20,136 nt of DNA from Reticulomyxa filosa (taxonomy: Eukaryota; Foraminifera; Reticulomyxidae). The notes below the pieces were generated by a model. It ran no database searches, had not been told where the DNA came from, and saw only the letters and a program-made list of their open reading frames with translations. The stretch's first letter is position 1; each line of letters begins with the position of its first letter. Location: the NCBI GenBank assembly GCA_000512085.1, contig ASPP01013030.1, positions 1 to 20,136 on the forward strand, given 5' to 3'. Positions 1 through 11,164 of this stretch are shown one piece after another. The translations under genes and the position numbers were made by a program.

Positions 1-45
1 TTATTTATTATTTCACATTAAATACTAGTGAATTAATTTGTTCAG

Positions 46-632
46 GATCAAGAGATAAAAAAATTTGTGTATGTGATTTAAATAAAAACACACAATTGAC
101 AGCATTCAATGGACACACACATGATATTAGTTTTGTGAAATTTTCATCATACCATTATAATAACTACAATCGTACAGTTATTTGTTCTGCGTCACAGGAT
201 AAAACAATTCGTTTTTGGGATATCAAAGATGATAAAGAATTTCAAGTATTCAAAGAAAGCAAATGGGGTATTAATTGCATTCAATTTTCACCATTTAATG
301 GAGGTAGATATTTGTGTTCTGGATCACATGGCAAAATAATTGATTTATGGGATATGGAGACGTCTAAACTATTGAATAGCTTCAATGAACACACAAATAG
401 TGTTCGAAGTGTGGAATTTTCATCATTACAAAGCGATAGCAATAATAATAGCAATAGTATTGGCGTGATTGGTGGTAGTGGATATACAATTTGTTCTGGA
501 TCATCTGATAAAACTGTTCGTTTATGGGATGTTGAAACTATCAAACAAACGATTATTTTCAGAGAAGCACTTCTTTTTAAAGTTTGTACACCACACCACC
601 CTGTCGAACTTGGGGTAGTGCTTGGACGTTAG
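46..632 (+). CDS. WD40-repeat protein, 3' part (5' partial)
   Basis: The frame is open through the left part of the window and enters from a splice acceptor (TTGTTCAG, ending at 45), so earlier exons lie outside. WD40 blades are visible as repeated 'SGS/SAS-x-DKxIRxWD' strands: SGSRDKKICVCD (around 45-77), SASQDKTIRFWD, SGSHGKIIDLWD and SGSSDKTVRLWD (ending near 535). The spacers carry the GH-type turns 'GHTHD' and 'EHTNSV'. WD40 propellers are protein-interaction scaffolds; the specific partner cannot be read from sequence. After residues 'KQTIIF' (about 560) the expected next 'GHxxxV' turn is missing, and a non-WD40 tail of 24 residues runs to a TAG at 632. The gene is therefore truncated, or spliced from a donor I cannot place (a weak candidate is gtttgt at 581). 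The repeat style strongly resembles the large WD40 family of Reticulomyxa filosa (inference). Confidence 0.8.
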
Positions 633-795
633 TTTTGCCAATAAGCCTGTCTTTTCTCATGTGGTAGCTTGTTGCTTTTGCCTGCAAATTTAAACATATT
701 CTCCTTTTGCAATGAAAATGCTTCGTCAAGCACTTCTCAGCATTTAGTTTTGGTTTTACGCGAACTATAAAAGAAAAAAGGATTAAAACTGGCAA
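577..795 (-). other. Possible decayed retroelement fragment (weak)
   Basis: This is an open minus-strand frame of 72 codons ending in the residues 'RQGGVVYKL' just before a TAA. In Penelope-like and some other retroelements a basic stretch followed by 'GVVYKI/L-x-C' marks the start of the GIY-YIG nuclease region, and the local pattern KD-R-L...QALPQVRQGGVVYKL is reminiscent of that. The next residues (a Cys pair and the GIY motif) are absent, and no reverse transcriptase core is visible. The frame lies immediately downstream of the point where the WD40 homology stops. It could equally be a chance open frame in non-coding DNA. Confidence 0.15.
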
Positions 796-1907
796 TCACT
801 GATTGAATATTGTGGGCATTATTTGTGCTGGAATTGGCACAAGAGACAACGAAATTACGAAAAAACCACCAAAAGAGTACTGCTAAAATATTTAGATGTA
901 CTGTATAAACAATGCACATAATATGTTCAAATAAAATTTTGACACGACGCCTCGGTGGCTAGACGGAAAATCATTATTTACACCAATGGGTTAGGCACAC
1001 ATCTGTATGTTCACATCTATTGTCGGTATATTGTCGGTATATTGGGATGGTGCAAATGATGAATACTGCCTATTGACGATCGACACATCCGTGTCACATA
1101 ATGAAAAAAATTATCTTTTTTGTTTGTTTAGATGCTCGGTTTGACTTGTCACTATTTTTCGATGTTCCATTCGATAATAGCGAATGTGTTGTGGGACGTC
1201 AGCTGGAAGAAGTTGTACTAAATGTAATACGAAAATGGTTTTGTTCAAGAAACCAATGTTCGATAAAACAAAAGTGAATTAAATAAAAGAAAGATGAATA
1301 ACTCAACAAAAGAAGAAAACAAAACAAAAGAGTAAGTGAAGTTGGTTGAGGAGTTTTAGCACACTGGGGACTCCCAGGTTCCTTCAACGTTCAGATATTT
1401 ATAGTAAGTTTCAGTAGAGTTCGGTCTGGACTTAGTAATTATTTTTTTGCTTTTGTTTACAGGTTTTATTTTCTTTGTTAAATTTCTTTGTTTTTGCTTG
1501 TGTTCTCCAAAAGGAGCAGTTTTCACACGCTTGAGATCTCCAAAGTGTCAAATAATTTTTAGCAAATATATAATTATTAATTTTACTTTAAAATTATTAA
1601 TATTTAAAATATTGTTTGGTATTAACTTTATATTCTTTCAAATTTGACCATCTGCTGATAAATATCATTCAAATCTTACTCTGTGATTTGAATATACGTT
1701 AACAACAATATAATTAGCTGCATTAGAAGACATTTACCTTTCATAAAAATTATAATATTGATAGGGGTGTAAGTTTTTAGCAAATTTTTTTAACTATTGT
1801 ATTGTCTTTATTTTTTTTTGCGTACTGTACAACAAAGAGACTTTTTACAAAACACCTGCCAAGGAATTTTTTTTGTTGAATTACTATCCGAGTTGAATAC
1901 ATCATAT
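633..1907. other. Spacer, mostly without recognisable genes
   Basis: There is no long frame with family resemblance on either strand. A short direct repeat of the type TATTGTCGG occurs twice around 1018-1041. The orphan short frame listed separately lies inside, as does the start of the weak retroelement-like frame. The last part (about 1540-1900) is very AT-rich and probably holds the promoter of the membrane-protein gene at 1908; no motif is distinctive enough to call. Confidence 0.5.
1007..1277 (+). CDS. Possible short spliced frame or orphan exon (weak)
   Basis: Two open segments join in phase. The first runs from an ATG at 1007 to 1049 and stops before a GTGCAA donor. The second starts after a pyrimidine-rich TTTGTTTGTTTAG acceptor (ending 1131) and runs to a TGA at 1275-1277. 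The implied 82-nt intron has the size usual in this window. The second segment has a coding-like composition (RFDLSLFFDVPFDNSE, then GRQLEEVVLNVIRKWF), but I recognise no family. The first segment stays open upstream only to a TAG at 992-994. It may be an exon of an unrecognised gene or a remnant. An unspliced ATG at 1101 in the same final frame is the alternative. Confidence 0.2.
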
Positions 1908-2590
1908 ATGAGCAAAACTAACGTTTACCGACAACATAAGATAAGGGAAAGTCCCGAGGAAAAAATGGGAACAGCATTTATTGATAAATTCCGCAAACAT
2001 GGAACTCTTGGACTGATAGCACTAGGTTTTGTGGCTCTTATTGCCCGTACTACCCCATGGTTTCTGATTCTTGAACGTATTGTGTTTGCTGTTCCACGAG
2101 GCACTTCATCCAAAAGTTTTGTTCTTTACGGTGATCGTTAATTTCTAATCGCAACAATGCTCGGCTATGTGTATGATTGATTTGTTTTTGTCCATGCACG
2201 ATTCCCTCACACTGTAAAATGCTACCCCTTTGTTTTGTAGTCGATGCGTTTTCCGGTTTTTTAAAAAGCTTAAAACGCTTTCGCAAAGTAATCCGTTTAC
2301 AACTCATACTTGCGTTAGTATATTGGTTCATTCGGCTGACATTGTGGTTCATTGTTAATATGTTTCATTTTATCATTTTAGTTGTAGTTTTTTCTTTTGA
2401 TTATGCAAATATTTTGTTACAATCGATTTTCGCATTTTTTTCTGCTAATCAAATTGGAAGAATTAAACCCTTTAAAACATTCAAAACAATTGAGCCAACC
2501 GTACCAATTGAACCCACTGATCAATTGGATCAAGTAAACCAGTACAGCCAGCCAACTGATAAGTCAATAGAAGATATAGAGTGGACATAG
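1908..2590 (+). CDS. Two-exon orphan membrane protein
   Basis: Exon 1 is 1908-2130 and exon 2 is 2241-2590, joined across a 110-nt intron (donor GTGATC, acceptor TTTTGTAG). The phase-1 junction fits exactly and removes the stop at 2139. The product is 190 residues. Hydrophobic segments lie at about residues 35-63 (starting GLIALGFVALIA, broken by RTTP) and at about 94-142 (LILALVYWFI, then LWFIVNMFHFIILVVVF), suggesting two to four membrane passes. They are linked by a basic loop (KSLKRFRK) and followed by a polar tail rich in Pro, Thr, Gln and acidic residues (residues 146-190), ending in EDIEWT. I recognise no family. The start is the first ATG after in-frame upstream sequence that is AT-rich and non-coding in character. 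AATAAA signals follow the stop by about 118 nt. Existence as a gene is likely; function is unknown. Confidence 0.55.
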
Positions 2591-2707
2591 AAGCTATTAT
2601 CAGTGGTGTGAAGTTGATAGTGAAATAATTAGGATTACTTTATTTTATTTTTTAATTCTTTCGTTCTTATTCATTTTTTTCACAAGTTTCTAGTTGATCT
2701 CTTTTAA

Positions 2708-2717
2708 AATAAATAAA
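2708..2717 (+). terminator. Overlapping AATAAA poly(A) signals
   Basis: Two overlapping AATAAA hexamers (2708-2713 and 2712-2717) lie about 120 nt after the stop of the membrane-protein gene. The rest of 2591-3087 is AT-rich spacer, presumably including the promoter of the CEP164-like gene; I see nothing else in it. Confidence 0.4.
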
Positions 2718-3087
2718 CAAAAATACTGATTGATAACGACATAAGTTTTCATCAAATCATAATTTCTTTTCAAAAACATTTGTTCAATTTATGTTACTTG
2801 TGTTTAGCTTATGTTTTTCGTTTCTGTTGGTTAAGCGTCCTTTCTTTCCTTTTGCATAGTGTCTTACTAGTGGGTATATCATTCATGTTCTTTGATAACT
2901 ACATGACTGTTAGTTTATTATTATTTAGTAAAACTTTTTTTTAGAGTTTTTATCGAGGAAAAAAATGTTTACTCAAATGCAATGATGTCACAATAATTAT
3001 ATTTGCTGATAATAAAACAAACGCTTTTGTGACGAAATCTAAAGGGTGTGGCTTTTTTAATTGCCAAAAACAAAACAAGGTTGCCAG

Positions 3088-6000
3088 ATGAGTTCTGACA
3101 ACATTATCTTAGAGGAAGAATATGATCCAAATTACGAGCCAACAACAGAAGAAATTGAGGAATATGCAGAATTTCTTGGCATAAATGCCAAGGATAATTT
3201 AGATAAGGTAAGAGCATTGAATATTTTCGTCAAATCAATGTTTTAAACACTAAATGCAATAAACAATTTGAAAAACATGTTAAAGCAACTATTGTGGCTC
3301 GCTCGTGAAGGTTTACGTTCTCCTTTGCCAAAGGAATGGAAACCCTGCAAGACAGCGGAAAACGAAATTTATTACTTCAATTTTTCAACAGGAGAATCGC
3401 GCTGGGAACATCCTTGTGACGCCTTGTACAAAGAAAGATACTTGGTTGAGTTTGAAAATGAAAACTTTTTTTTTCTTATGATAAACTCAGGTTGTGCCCT
3501 TCCGACTTAAACAGGTGGAAAAAGCAAAACTGAAGAATAAGGAATCTGCTCCAGTAAGCTCACTTGACACTCCAACTTTTCCAGCGTCTACCAATTTAAG
3601 CAATGATTCTCGAAATGATTGCCACAGTCTTACTTCCAAAGACGACAAACTGAATAAATTGAACGAATCTTTCCAAAATGAAGTATACACTTTGTTGATT
3701 TATTGTTTAAGCATTTTTAAAAACTTAGATTTTTTATTTAATCGATTCTATTGTCTTTTAAATTAACATAAAAGATTGACCGCTTGTTGAATTCTGGGAG
3801 ATTGTCACGTTCGCTCAGTAGTTCATCACTGAATAGCGAACCCAATAAACAATCAGGTTTGTGGTGTAAGTTTTATTTTGGAGTAGTTACATTCCAACAG
3901 TGATACAGATCGACATTTTGATATTTTTGAACATCCTAGGAACAAGTCGGCAGTCCAAAGGTGCAAATGAGAGTCAGTCAAATCAGCACCAAAGTAGTGG
4001 GCGTAATTTGGTGTCAGGAAGAGAAACCATGCACAAAAATAGTCAAATAATTCGAAAACCAGAGACAAAAAACAGCAATAGTAACATTGCTGAAGTGCTA
4101 GAAAAATCTTTGGAGGAGGTCTTGCACAGTACTAATCGGGTTGAAGTCGATGGACAAAATGTGCAAAAAAATATGGACGAGGAAAGTGACACTACAGTTG
4201 TCAAGATTACACACGAAACAAAAATTATTAAAAAGTTTACAAAAAGCTCCCTTCTTGCACTATTTCTAGAATTTACTCTTGTAAAACAAAATGACATACT
4301 ACAAAAGAACAAAGAGTCTGAATGAAATACCAGCAGCTTCAAGAATCATAAGTTGTAATAGTTTGGACGAAGAACTGGAGAAAAACACGAAGGTACTGGG
4401 GTGACGTTATTGACATTTTTTTTTATTTGCATTCTTCTTTCAAAAACTGTTGGAGATATATTTTTTAAACATTGATTCGATAGAGCGCTCTGGAAAAGAC
4501 ACAAGAACAATTTGAGGAAGTTTGCGAAAAACAAAAGTTGACCCTTGGAAAAAAAAACTTTACGCACTGTCATTTTTTTTATATAATTACAATAAAAATA
4601 AATAAATAAAATAACATTTTTTTGTTTTATTCACATTAACTGCAGTTTATTTTAATTTTAATTATATTTGCTTTGTGAAATATAGACAATTTCATCAGAA
4701 TGAACTAACTGAATTAATAGCACAGCAAAACTTGGAAAAGCAACAGATTTTGGAAAGTCATGAAATAAAAGTTAAACCAGATTACTTATTCTTGTCTTTT
4801 TTTTAGGCATTTTTAATTTATTATTTGTATTTTGGTTATTCAGATCAAAGCAACTCAAACAAATTGTGAGAATGAAATTTCGTCGCTACTGAAACGGCAT
4901 AAAGAAGAGCTGGACCAGATTGCACATACTCATGTGCAAAATGAAGCTCGATTGAAGCAACAGCATGAAGAAAATATCAAAAATCAAACACAGGCACATG
5001 AAAAGGATTTCAAGGAGTTACAAGCCTCACAAAATCACGAGGTTCACAACATTAATATATTTGTCTATTTTCATTTTTGTTATCTTAAGCGCAAATGGAT
5101 CTTGTGTTTCAGTTGGAAGAACTAAAGCGAATTCACAAAGAAAATAAATTGGAATTTGTGCGAAGTGCGGAATACATCCATTTAAAGGAAGAACTTGCAC
5201 TTTTAAAAAAAAATATTGAAAAGGATTCTAGCCAAGAACTACAAGAATGGAAGCAGCAAATTGAAGATGAAATAGAAAAAAAAAAATTGAAACTAAACAA
5301 ACAGTTTGAGGATGACTGCCAACATTATGAAGAAGAGTACAAAAATAAAGTTATGTCGGAGGAAAATTAGTTTTTTTTGTTGTTTCCTTTTTTTTTTACG
5401 GCTCAGTTGCAACCAACAAATCTTTCAGGAGAAAGAAATAGAAGAAAAATGGCAAAAAACGCTTGAAGAGGTAAAAAAAAGTCACGAAAAAGAAGTTAAA
5501 AATTTAAATGAACAAAACCAGCAGCTTTTATGTGTAATTCAAAGTTATGTTTTTATTTCTAATCCATGTTATAACTTATCATAAAAAAAAATTGATAAAA
5601 TATTTTACTTTGTATAATTTTGATTATATCGGCTCTGTTTTTCACAGACGAGTTCGAAAAACAAAAAATAATGTTAAGTTCTGAACATACGAAAGAAATA
5701 CAACGAAGAAAAGACGGCAATGAAAGAGCGCTTATCACATTTCAAAAAGAAATGGAAGCTCTAGAGCAAAAATCAAAACAAGAAATCGAAGAACAAACCA
5801 GAAAAAATTTGCAAGATTTTTCTCAAACTATGCAATATCAATGCAACACAGAAAGTTACAACGAGGGAAAAAAATGGAGGGAGTGGGACATTATTCTCAT
5901 TTATGTTTGGATAGTCCCAAAAAAAAACGAAATCGTTGCATATGTTGGTTTATTCATTTGATAGAGCAACACATAACTGAATTAAAGATGGAAAATAAAT

Positions 6001-7794
6001 TATTGAAAGAGCAAATACAAATACTCCAAAAACAATTGCAGGTGTGCTACATGCATATAATTAAAACACTAATCATTAAAAATGTGAGATGAACAAATTG
6101 TAACATAGAATTGTATGAACGAAACAACGCAACTACCTAACACAAAAGACAATTTCATAAACAGTCAAGTGAGGGTTAGTGTTAGTGAAGCAAATGGCAG
6201 TAACAATGATGAAGAAAGCGGATACATTGCAACTTTGTCACACAGCCTCTCTCCACAAAACGAACCGGAAAATGAGAGCAAGGCCGAAATGACACCAACT
6301 TCGACCATTGTGACAGACATTGACAGTGTGAATGAATTCAATTATATCGAGATTACGGATGATAACGGTCAGTAACAACTAGATTTTTTTTTTTGCTCTT
6401 AAAAAAACTGAAACTTAAATGTCTTAAAAAAAAAGAATTTCCAAAGATTTGAATCAATGGAGCGAGTATTTGAACGCAGAAAGGCAAGCAATAACGTGTA
6501 CACACAATAAATTGCACAATAAGAAAAAAGCATTAAGAGAAAGACAAGGAAAGTTGCACATGCTGCAACACCAATGGAGATTAGATCGTGACAAGCTAAT
6601 TACAACAAAGTCTCATTTGGCCAAAAATGAAGAAAATTGTAAAGATAGACAAAAATATGAGTCAAATAAAATCAAATTGAAACAACGGAAGTTGCAACTT
6701 GACAAAAGTGTAACCAAACTAAATGAGGATATATCTGAGCTAAAAGATCTAACACAAATGGTCGAAAAAAAACAAAAACGTTTGCAAAAATTGGAAATTG
6801 AATGGATCCGATTACAAGGTAAAATCAATTTAACTCGGAATGAAACCAAAGAAAACCAGTCTGATTCAAGGGATTTCAAGAATGATAAGTTACAAATGTT
6901 TTCTTTTGTTATACAACATTCATATGTTTTGCTTTTCAAATTTATTTCTATCAAATATAAAAAATAATTGTGAAATATATAATTTCATAAGAGAGCACTT
7001 GAACTACATTGCAAAAAGTGATTCTGCACCGCGTCTTGCTTCAGTGCATTCGCAGATGCCAATGTGTCACACTGCTCCAGTGTTAAACATTCCAACAATA
7101 TCACCTGCTTATCAAACACTCCCAAGTGAAATTTTTGCATCAATGCAGTCAAACCAAACACAAGGATTGCATTCTAAGGTAATGGAAATGTTTTTCTTAT
7201 CACAAAAAAAATATTTGTTTTGGCCCTTTTATTGTTGTGTTTCCAACACCACTTAAAAATGAAAATGATAGCAACATAACCCAGTCTTAGATTCGATGGT
7301 ATCCAAATTAACCATAAGCCAGGCCAAAGCAGAAAAAGTTTTGTTCAACCATCAGTCGTGGCTGAAGAAATTTCAAAGAGAATTATCATCAGGTTTTTTT
7401 GTTTGTTGCATAGCTTGCGAGATATTTAAACACTGTTTGATTGAACAAAATATAGCTAGTACATTATTACGTCCTAATTGTGGGTCTGGCTCTGCTGGGT
7501 GGCTTGGCAATAGTACTAACAATCAAGTGGATCATATTCACGACAATATATTAATGGCAAATTCAGAAGAATGCAAAGATTATAAACACAAGACAGCAGA
7601 TAATTGCAAAGATAACTTCCATGCAAACATTAACGGAAAGAATAGTGAGGTAATTATTCGCCTTAAAATTGAGAAATAGATTTCAAATAAGAAGTTTGGA
7701 CCAAAAAGCATAACAATTGAAACATAGTTTTTCTATTATTCGATATTGTAATTTTATTTTCTTTTAGTGTGTTCATTTGACTTTTACGAATTAA
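3088..7794 (+). CDS. CEP164: CEP164-like centriole distal-appendage protein
   Basis: Eighteen exons keep phase throughout: 3088-3207, 3286-3444, 3491-3682, 3775-3856, 3940-4234, 4308-4392, 4484-4536, 4686-4770, 4844-5041, 5113-5349, 5429-5531, 5648-5854, 5965-6041, 6109-6367, 6447-6888, 6992-7178, 7272-7649, 7768-7794. The product is about 1061 residues. Residues 7-33 (LEEEYDPNYEP...EIEEYAEFLGI) and 42-85 (LLWLAREG...PLP-EWKPC...IYYFNFSTGESRWEHPCD) match the CEP164 N-terminus closely; W58 and W80 are the WW-domain tryptophans and P83 follows. From about residue 200 it is mainly charged coiled coil (QLEEL, EEKWQKTLEEV, TELKMENKLLKEQ), with a polar unstructured insert in exon 14. In animals CEP164 sits on distal appendages of the mother centriole and recruits TTBK2 for ciliogenesis. 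Human CEP164 is longer (about 1460). The 3' end is uncertain: without the last intron (donor GTAATT at 7650, acceptor TTTTCTTTTAG) the frame stops at 7679. Exon 17 may also hide an intron. Confidence 0.85.
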
Positions 7795-7800
7795 CATGAA

Positions 7801-7806
7801 AATAAA
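7801..7806 (+). terminator. AATAAA poly(A) signal of the CEP164-like gene
   Basis: AATAAA lies 7 nt after the TAA of the proposed last exon (7792-7794). No AATAAA occurs shortly after the alternative stop at 7679, so this signal fits a transcript reaching about 7.8 kb under either model. Confidence 0.45.
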
Positions 7807-9156
7807 TTTATCCTATTTATTCAAGTTTTCCATAAGCATTATTTGACCGAAATGATTTGTAAATCTGCACAAGCTAAATAGTGATGTTTTTCAATTGTTG
7901 ATTTACAGTTATTTGAAAAAAAATAACACACATTATACACTTTATAAATATTTTCAATGTTTCTTATGATTAATGATCTTAACGTATTTATTATTTTTCA
8001 ATTTTTAAAGTTAAAACAAAAAAATATGTTTGTCTAAAAACAAATTTAAAAAATAAATAAATAACAAAATAGTTTTTAAAAAATTAGGATTAAACGTTTG
8101 TGTTTCATGTAGAAAATCGATTATCTTTATAAAGTAGTTAATATGTGACATTTTTTTTTGCAAACTACATTTTATATTATGCAGTAAAATGCAAAATAAA
8201 GTCGACAGTTCGATATTTGTGTTTCTTAATCATTTTTATTTTTTAAAAAAAGAATTGCTAATTTAGCACTTTCTGAAAATGCTTAAAAAAAATTGGCAAA
8301 TTTCATTGTTACGACAAAGTCACGATGTCAACTTTTTCTTGAAAATTTCAAAAATCAATAAAATATTCAAATTTTTTAAACAATTAGTAAAGATGTAATA
8401 AAAAACCAAAATAATATTTAAAAACTACACTATTTGTAGACATTTTTTTAAAAATTAAGCCTGAAAATCAATCATCTCTATAATGTGCAGTTTTATGTGT
8501 CAGCTTTATTTTTCATTGTACTGTATTTAGTACATATGTAGATATATAATAAAAAGTTAATCATACAATCAATTTCACTATATTTGTGGATTTGATAATC
8601 AAAATGTAAGCTATTGCGTTATTTTTTTAATTAATTAACTGTTACTGAGATCATTGATTTGTTTCTCCGAAGCTTCTAGAAAAAGACTATTGTTGTCAAC
8701 AATACACAAATACTGCTTTTACATAAATTTTTGTGCTTATTTGCTGATTCATTCGAAAGAATTTGTCAATCATTAGGAATACATAGCGTATCTTACTTCG
8801 TCAACATAGTACATTTGCAATATTAATCAGAAAATAAAGCTGAGCGAAAATTATGTATATTGTCTTTCAGTCGAAAAACGTAAACTTTTTGGAATCTTCA
8901 ATGGAATAAGATAAGTTTAACAAAAATCTTTCATAACAGAAAAAACGCTGACAGTGAAAATCGGAATGGTGTAATAGTTTTAAATCTAGATTTGTAAGAC
9001 GAACGCTCTAAAAGACAAAAAGTAACAATAAAGAATTCTAACTATACTGCGTGTTGGACGAACTGTGTTAAAAATATCAGCATCTTCAGTTAAATGAAAA
9101 AAAATAGTTGTCAAACGTTTTTTGAACTTCAAAAAATTTGCAATCATCAAGAAGGC
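7807..9156. other. AT-rich spacer between CEP164-like and kinase genes
   Basis: No coding frame has family resemblance. Two related segments lie about 350 bp apart, each opening GAAAATC(G/A)AT and ending ATGTG(T)(A/C)A (about 8112-8147 and 8462-8501). A TTTTTTTGCAAACTAC string at about 8153-8168 recurs near 12131-12146. The end of the region must contain the kinase promoter. An upstream in-frame ATG at 9094 would add 21 residues to the kinase. Confidence 0.5.
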
Positions 9157-10459
9157 ATGGCCGGACGTTATCAAAAAATCGAAAAATTAGGTGAGGGAAC
9201 GTGTGGAAATACTTTTAAAGCGAGAGACAAAGAGAATGGAAGTATGGTTGCGTTGAAAAGATTTCGTACAGAGGAAGAGGAAGGGGTCCCATCGACAGCA
9301 ATTCATGAAATTTCATTACTCAAGGAATTGCAACATGACAACATCATTAAGTAGAATTTTTTTTTTAATTAGATGTGTTTTTTTTTTTTGTCCAAAATAT
9401 ATACACGAAAACAAAATCTCAACTCTTACTTAAAAGGTTGCTCAATGTTTTCATGGGTAAGAGCAAGTTGATGGTCATTTACGAGCTGCTTGATCAAAAT
9501 TTGAATTGGTACATGGACTCACACAATAACAAGGGCTTGAGTATTGCGCAGTGCAAGGTCAGTTAAAATGTAAACATAAAGTATAGAAGAGTTGTCAGAC
9601 ATATCAGATTGGCAAGAAGAGAGAGACAAAGGGGACGAAGAGAGGAGAGGGAAATATATTAACGTCCATTAGTGCAAGCTGTTGAAGTACATTGTTTGTT
9701 TGAACGTGTATTGGCTAAAGTCATTTCTATATCAATTATGCGACGGTGTTCAGTACTGCCATGGAAAAAATATCTTTCACAGAGACTTGAAACCACAAAA
9801 TTTACGCATTTCAAAAGTGTGTACGTATATACATTTATTTAAATATGTACATATATATGATTTTTTTTTTTTTTTTTTGTTAAAATTTCGGAAAGGAGGG
9901 AAAATTGAAAATATGTAAATTTACCTCGGCAAGGATCCTTGGTGTGCCAGTGCAAAACTTGGAGAAACAAATGATGACATTATGGTACAGAGCACCCGAT
10001 GTGCTGGCGGGCTCCAAACATTATGACCTGAGCGCCGATATGTGGTCCGTGGGATGCATTTTTGCTGAGATGCTAATTGGGAAAGCATTGTTCCCTGGCA
10101 TCTCGGAAAAAAATCAGCTGATTCGAATATTCCAACTCCTGGGCACACCCAAGGCTGAAAGTTGGTTCGATATGGACAATCAACTCCAGCAGGCTGGGGT
10201 TACGTATTTTATGTTTGACGCGAGGGAAAAAAAAATGTGACAAATAAATAAATAATTAAATGAATAGATTGACGTTCCAAAGTTTGAGGCACAAGCTTTG
10301 GAAAAGAAGTTTCCAATGTTAGATAAAAACGGTATAAACCTTTTACAGGCGTGTCTCGAGTATAACCCAAAACAAAGAATCTCTGCAAAAGAAGTGATGA
10401 ATCACCCTTTCTTGAAAAAATCAGAGGAAGATTTGGTGAAAGAAAAACCAACTTTATGA
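9157..10459 (+). CDS. CDK1/2-type kinase lacking DFG (candidate pseudokinase)
   Basis: Five exons keep phase: 9157-9350, 9437-9557, 9721-9816, 9896-10198, 10268-10459. The product is 301 residues, the normal CDK length. The Gly loop is GEGTCG (residues 13-17 region), so the inhibitory Tyr of CDK1/2 is Cys16. Lysine 34 is in VALK; the PSTAIRE helix reads PSTAIHE (45-51, Glu51 kept). The catalytic loop HRDLKPQN is intact (H125, D127, K129, N132). DFGLAR is replaced by KFTSAR (145-150). GVPV follows, and the activation-loop Thr160 position is Glu160, ahead of TLWYRAPD (APE changed to APD). The C-lobe ([41 protein letters not shown]) is well conserved. Cyclin-dependent kinases phosphorylate Ser/Thr in cell-cycle control; loss of the DFG aspartate normally abolishes Mg-ATP handling. 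[14 protein letters not shown] makes 9157 the natural start. An adjacent ATG at 9094 is the alternative. Confidence 0.85.
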
Positions 10460-11164
10460 GTCACGCTGAAATTTGTTTAATTGTTTTGAAATATAAGATC
10501 ATTAAATCACTTAAAAAATATTATTATTAATTGTAATAACTTTTCTCACAGGAAAGTTGACATATTTGTTTGTTTTTCGCTAGTCTTTTGTGTTATAGTG
10601 TTTTAGTTTTACTCTTTCAAGCTCTGAAGAATATTATTACATATTGTGAAAGGTGTTCTGCTAATGTGCCAACTCCATTTTTAAAAAGTTGTAGTCTTCA
10701 GAAAAAAAAGTTAACATAGCAAACAATTTCTATTGGCCACCAAAGAAACGGCCTTCAACCATAAAATTATTTGATATGTTCGTTTAGTTATTAGATTCAA
10801 TACAATGTTTAAATTTAAAATAAATCTTTAATTGTTATTCGATTGCTGATATTTAACACAAATGACAATTGATACATACTTTATAAATATATAGCCACAT
10901 TAATAATCATTTCGAACTTTCAAAAGTTTCTTTTGAAGAAGATTTGTGTCAAGTTAGTTGCAAACTTCGACATCTGTCGAGATTTGGAGTTCATTTTGAA
11001 AAGTCAGCATAAGCATTTCGAAATTTCTTGAAGAATTTTTCAGAAATTATTGAAGCAATTATCACAATAAATAGAAAATACAATAAGTAACTCAAGTTGA
11101 AAAAGTAGGCAAAATATATTTTAAAACAATTATATTATGTTATTTTATTGTTTGAATAATATTG

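Noticed and set aside
945-1020. tRNA-like 5' end (GCCTCGGTGGCTAGACGG)
   Set aside because: It resembles an A-box at first sight, but there is no matching acceptor stem and no GGTTCRANNCC B-box at the right distance.
6840-7000. Continuation of the coiled-coil frame into IQHSYVLLFKFISIKYKK
   Set aside because: The tail is AT-rich, hydrophobic and non-coding in character; a phase-2 intron (6889-6991) joins to conserved-looking downstream coding sequence.
9587-9660. Purine-rich AGAGAG/GGGA stretch
   Set aside because: It lies within the second kinase intron and has no open frame or repeat unit beyond simple composition bias.
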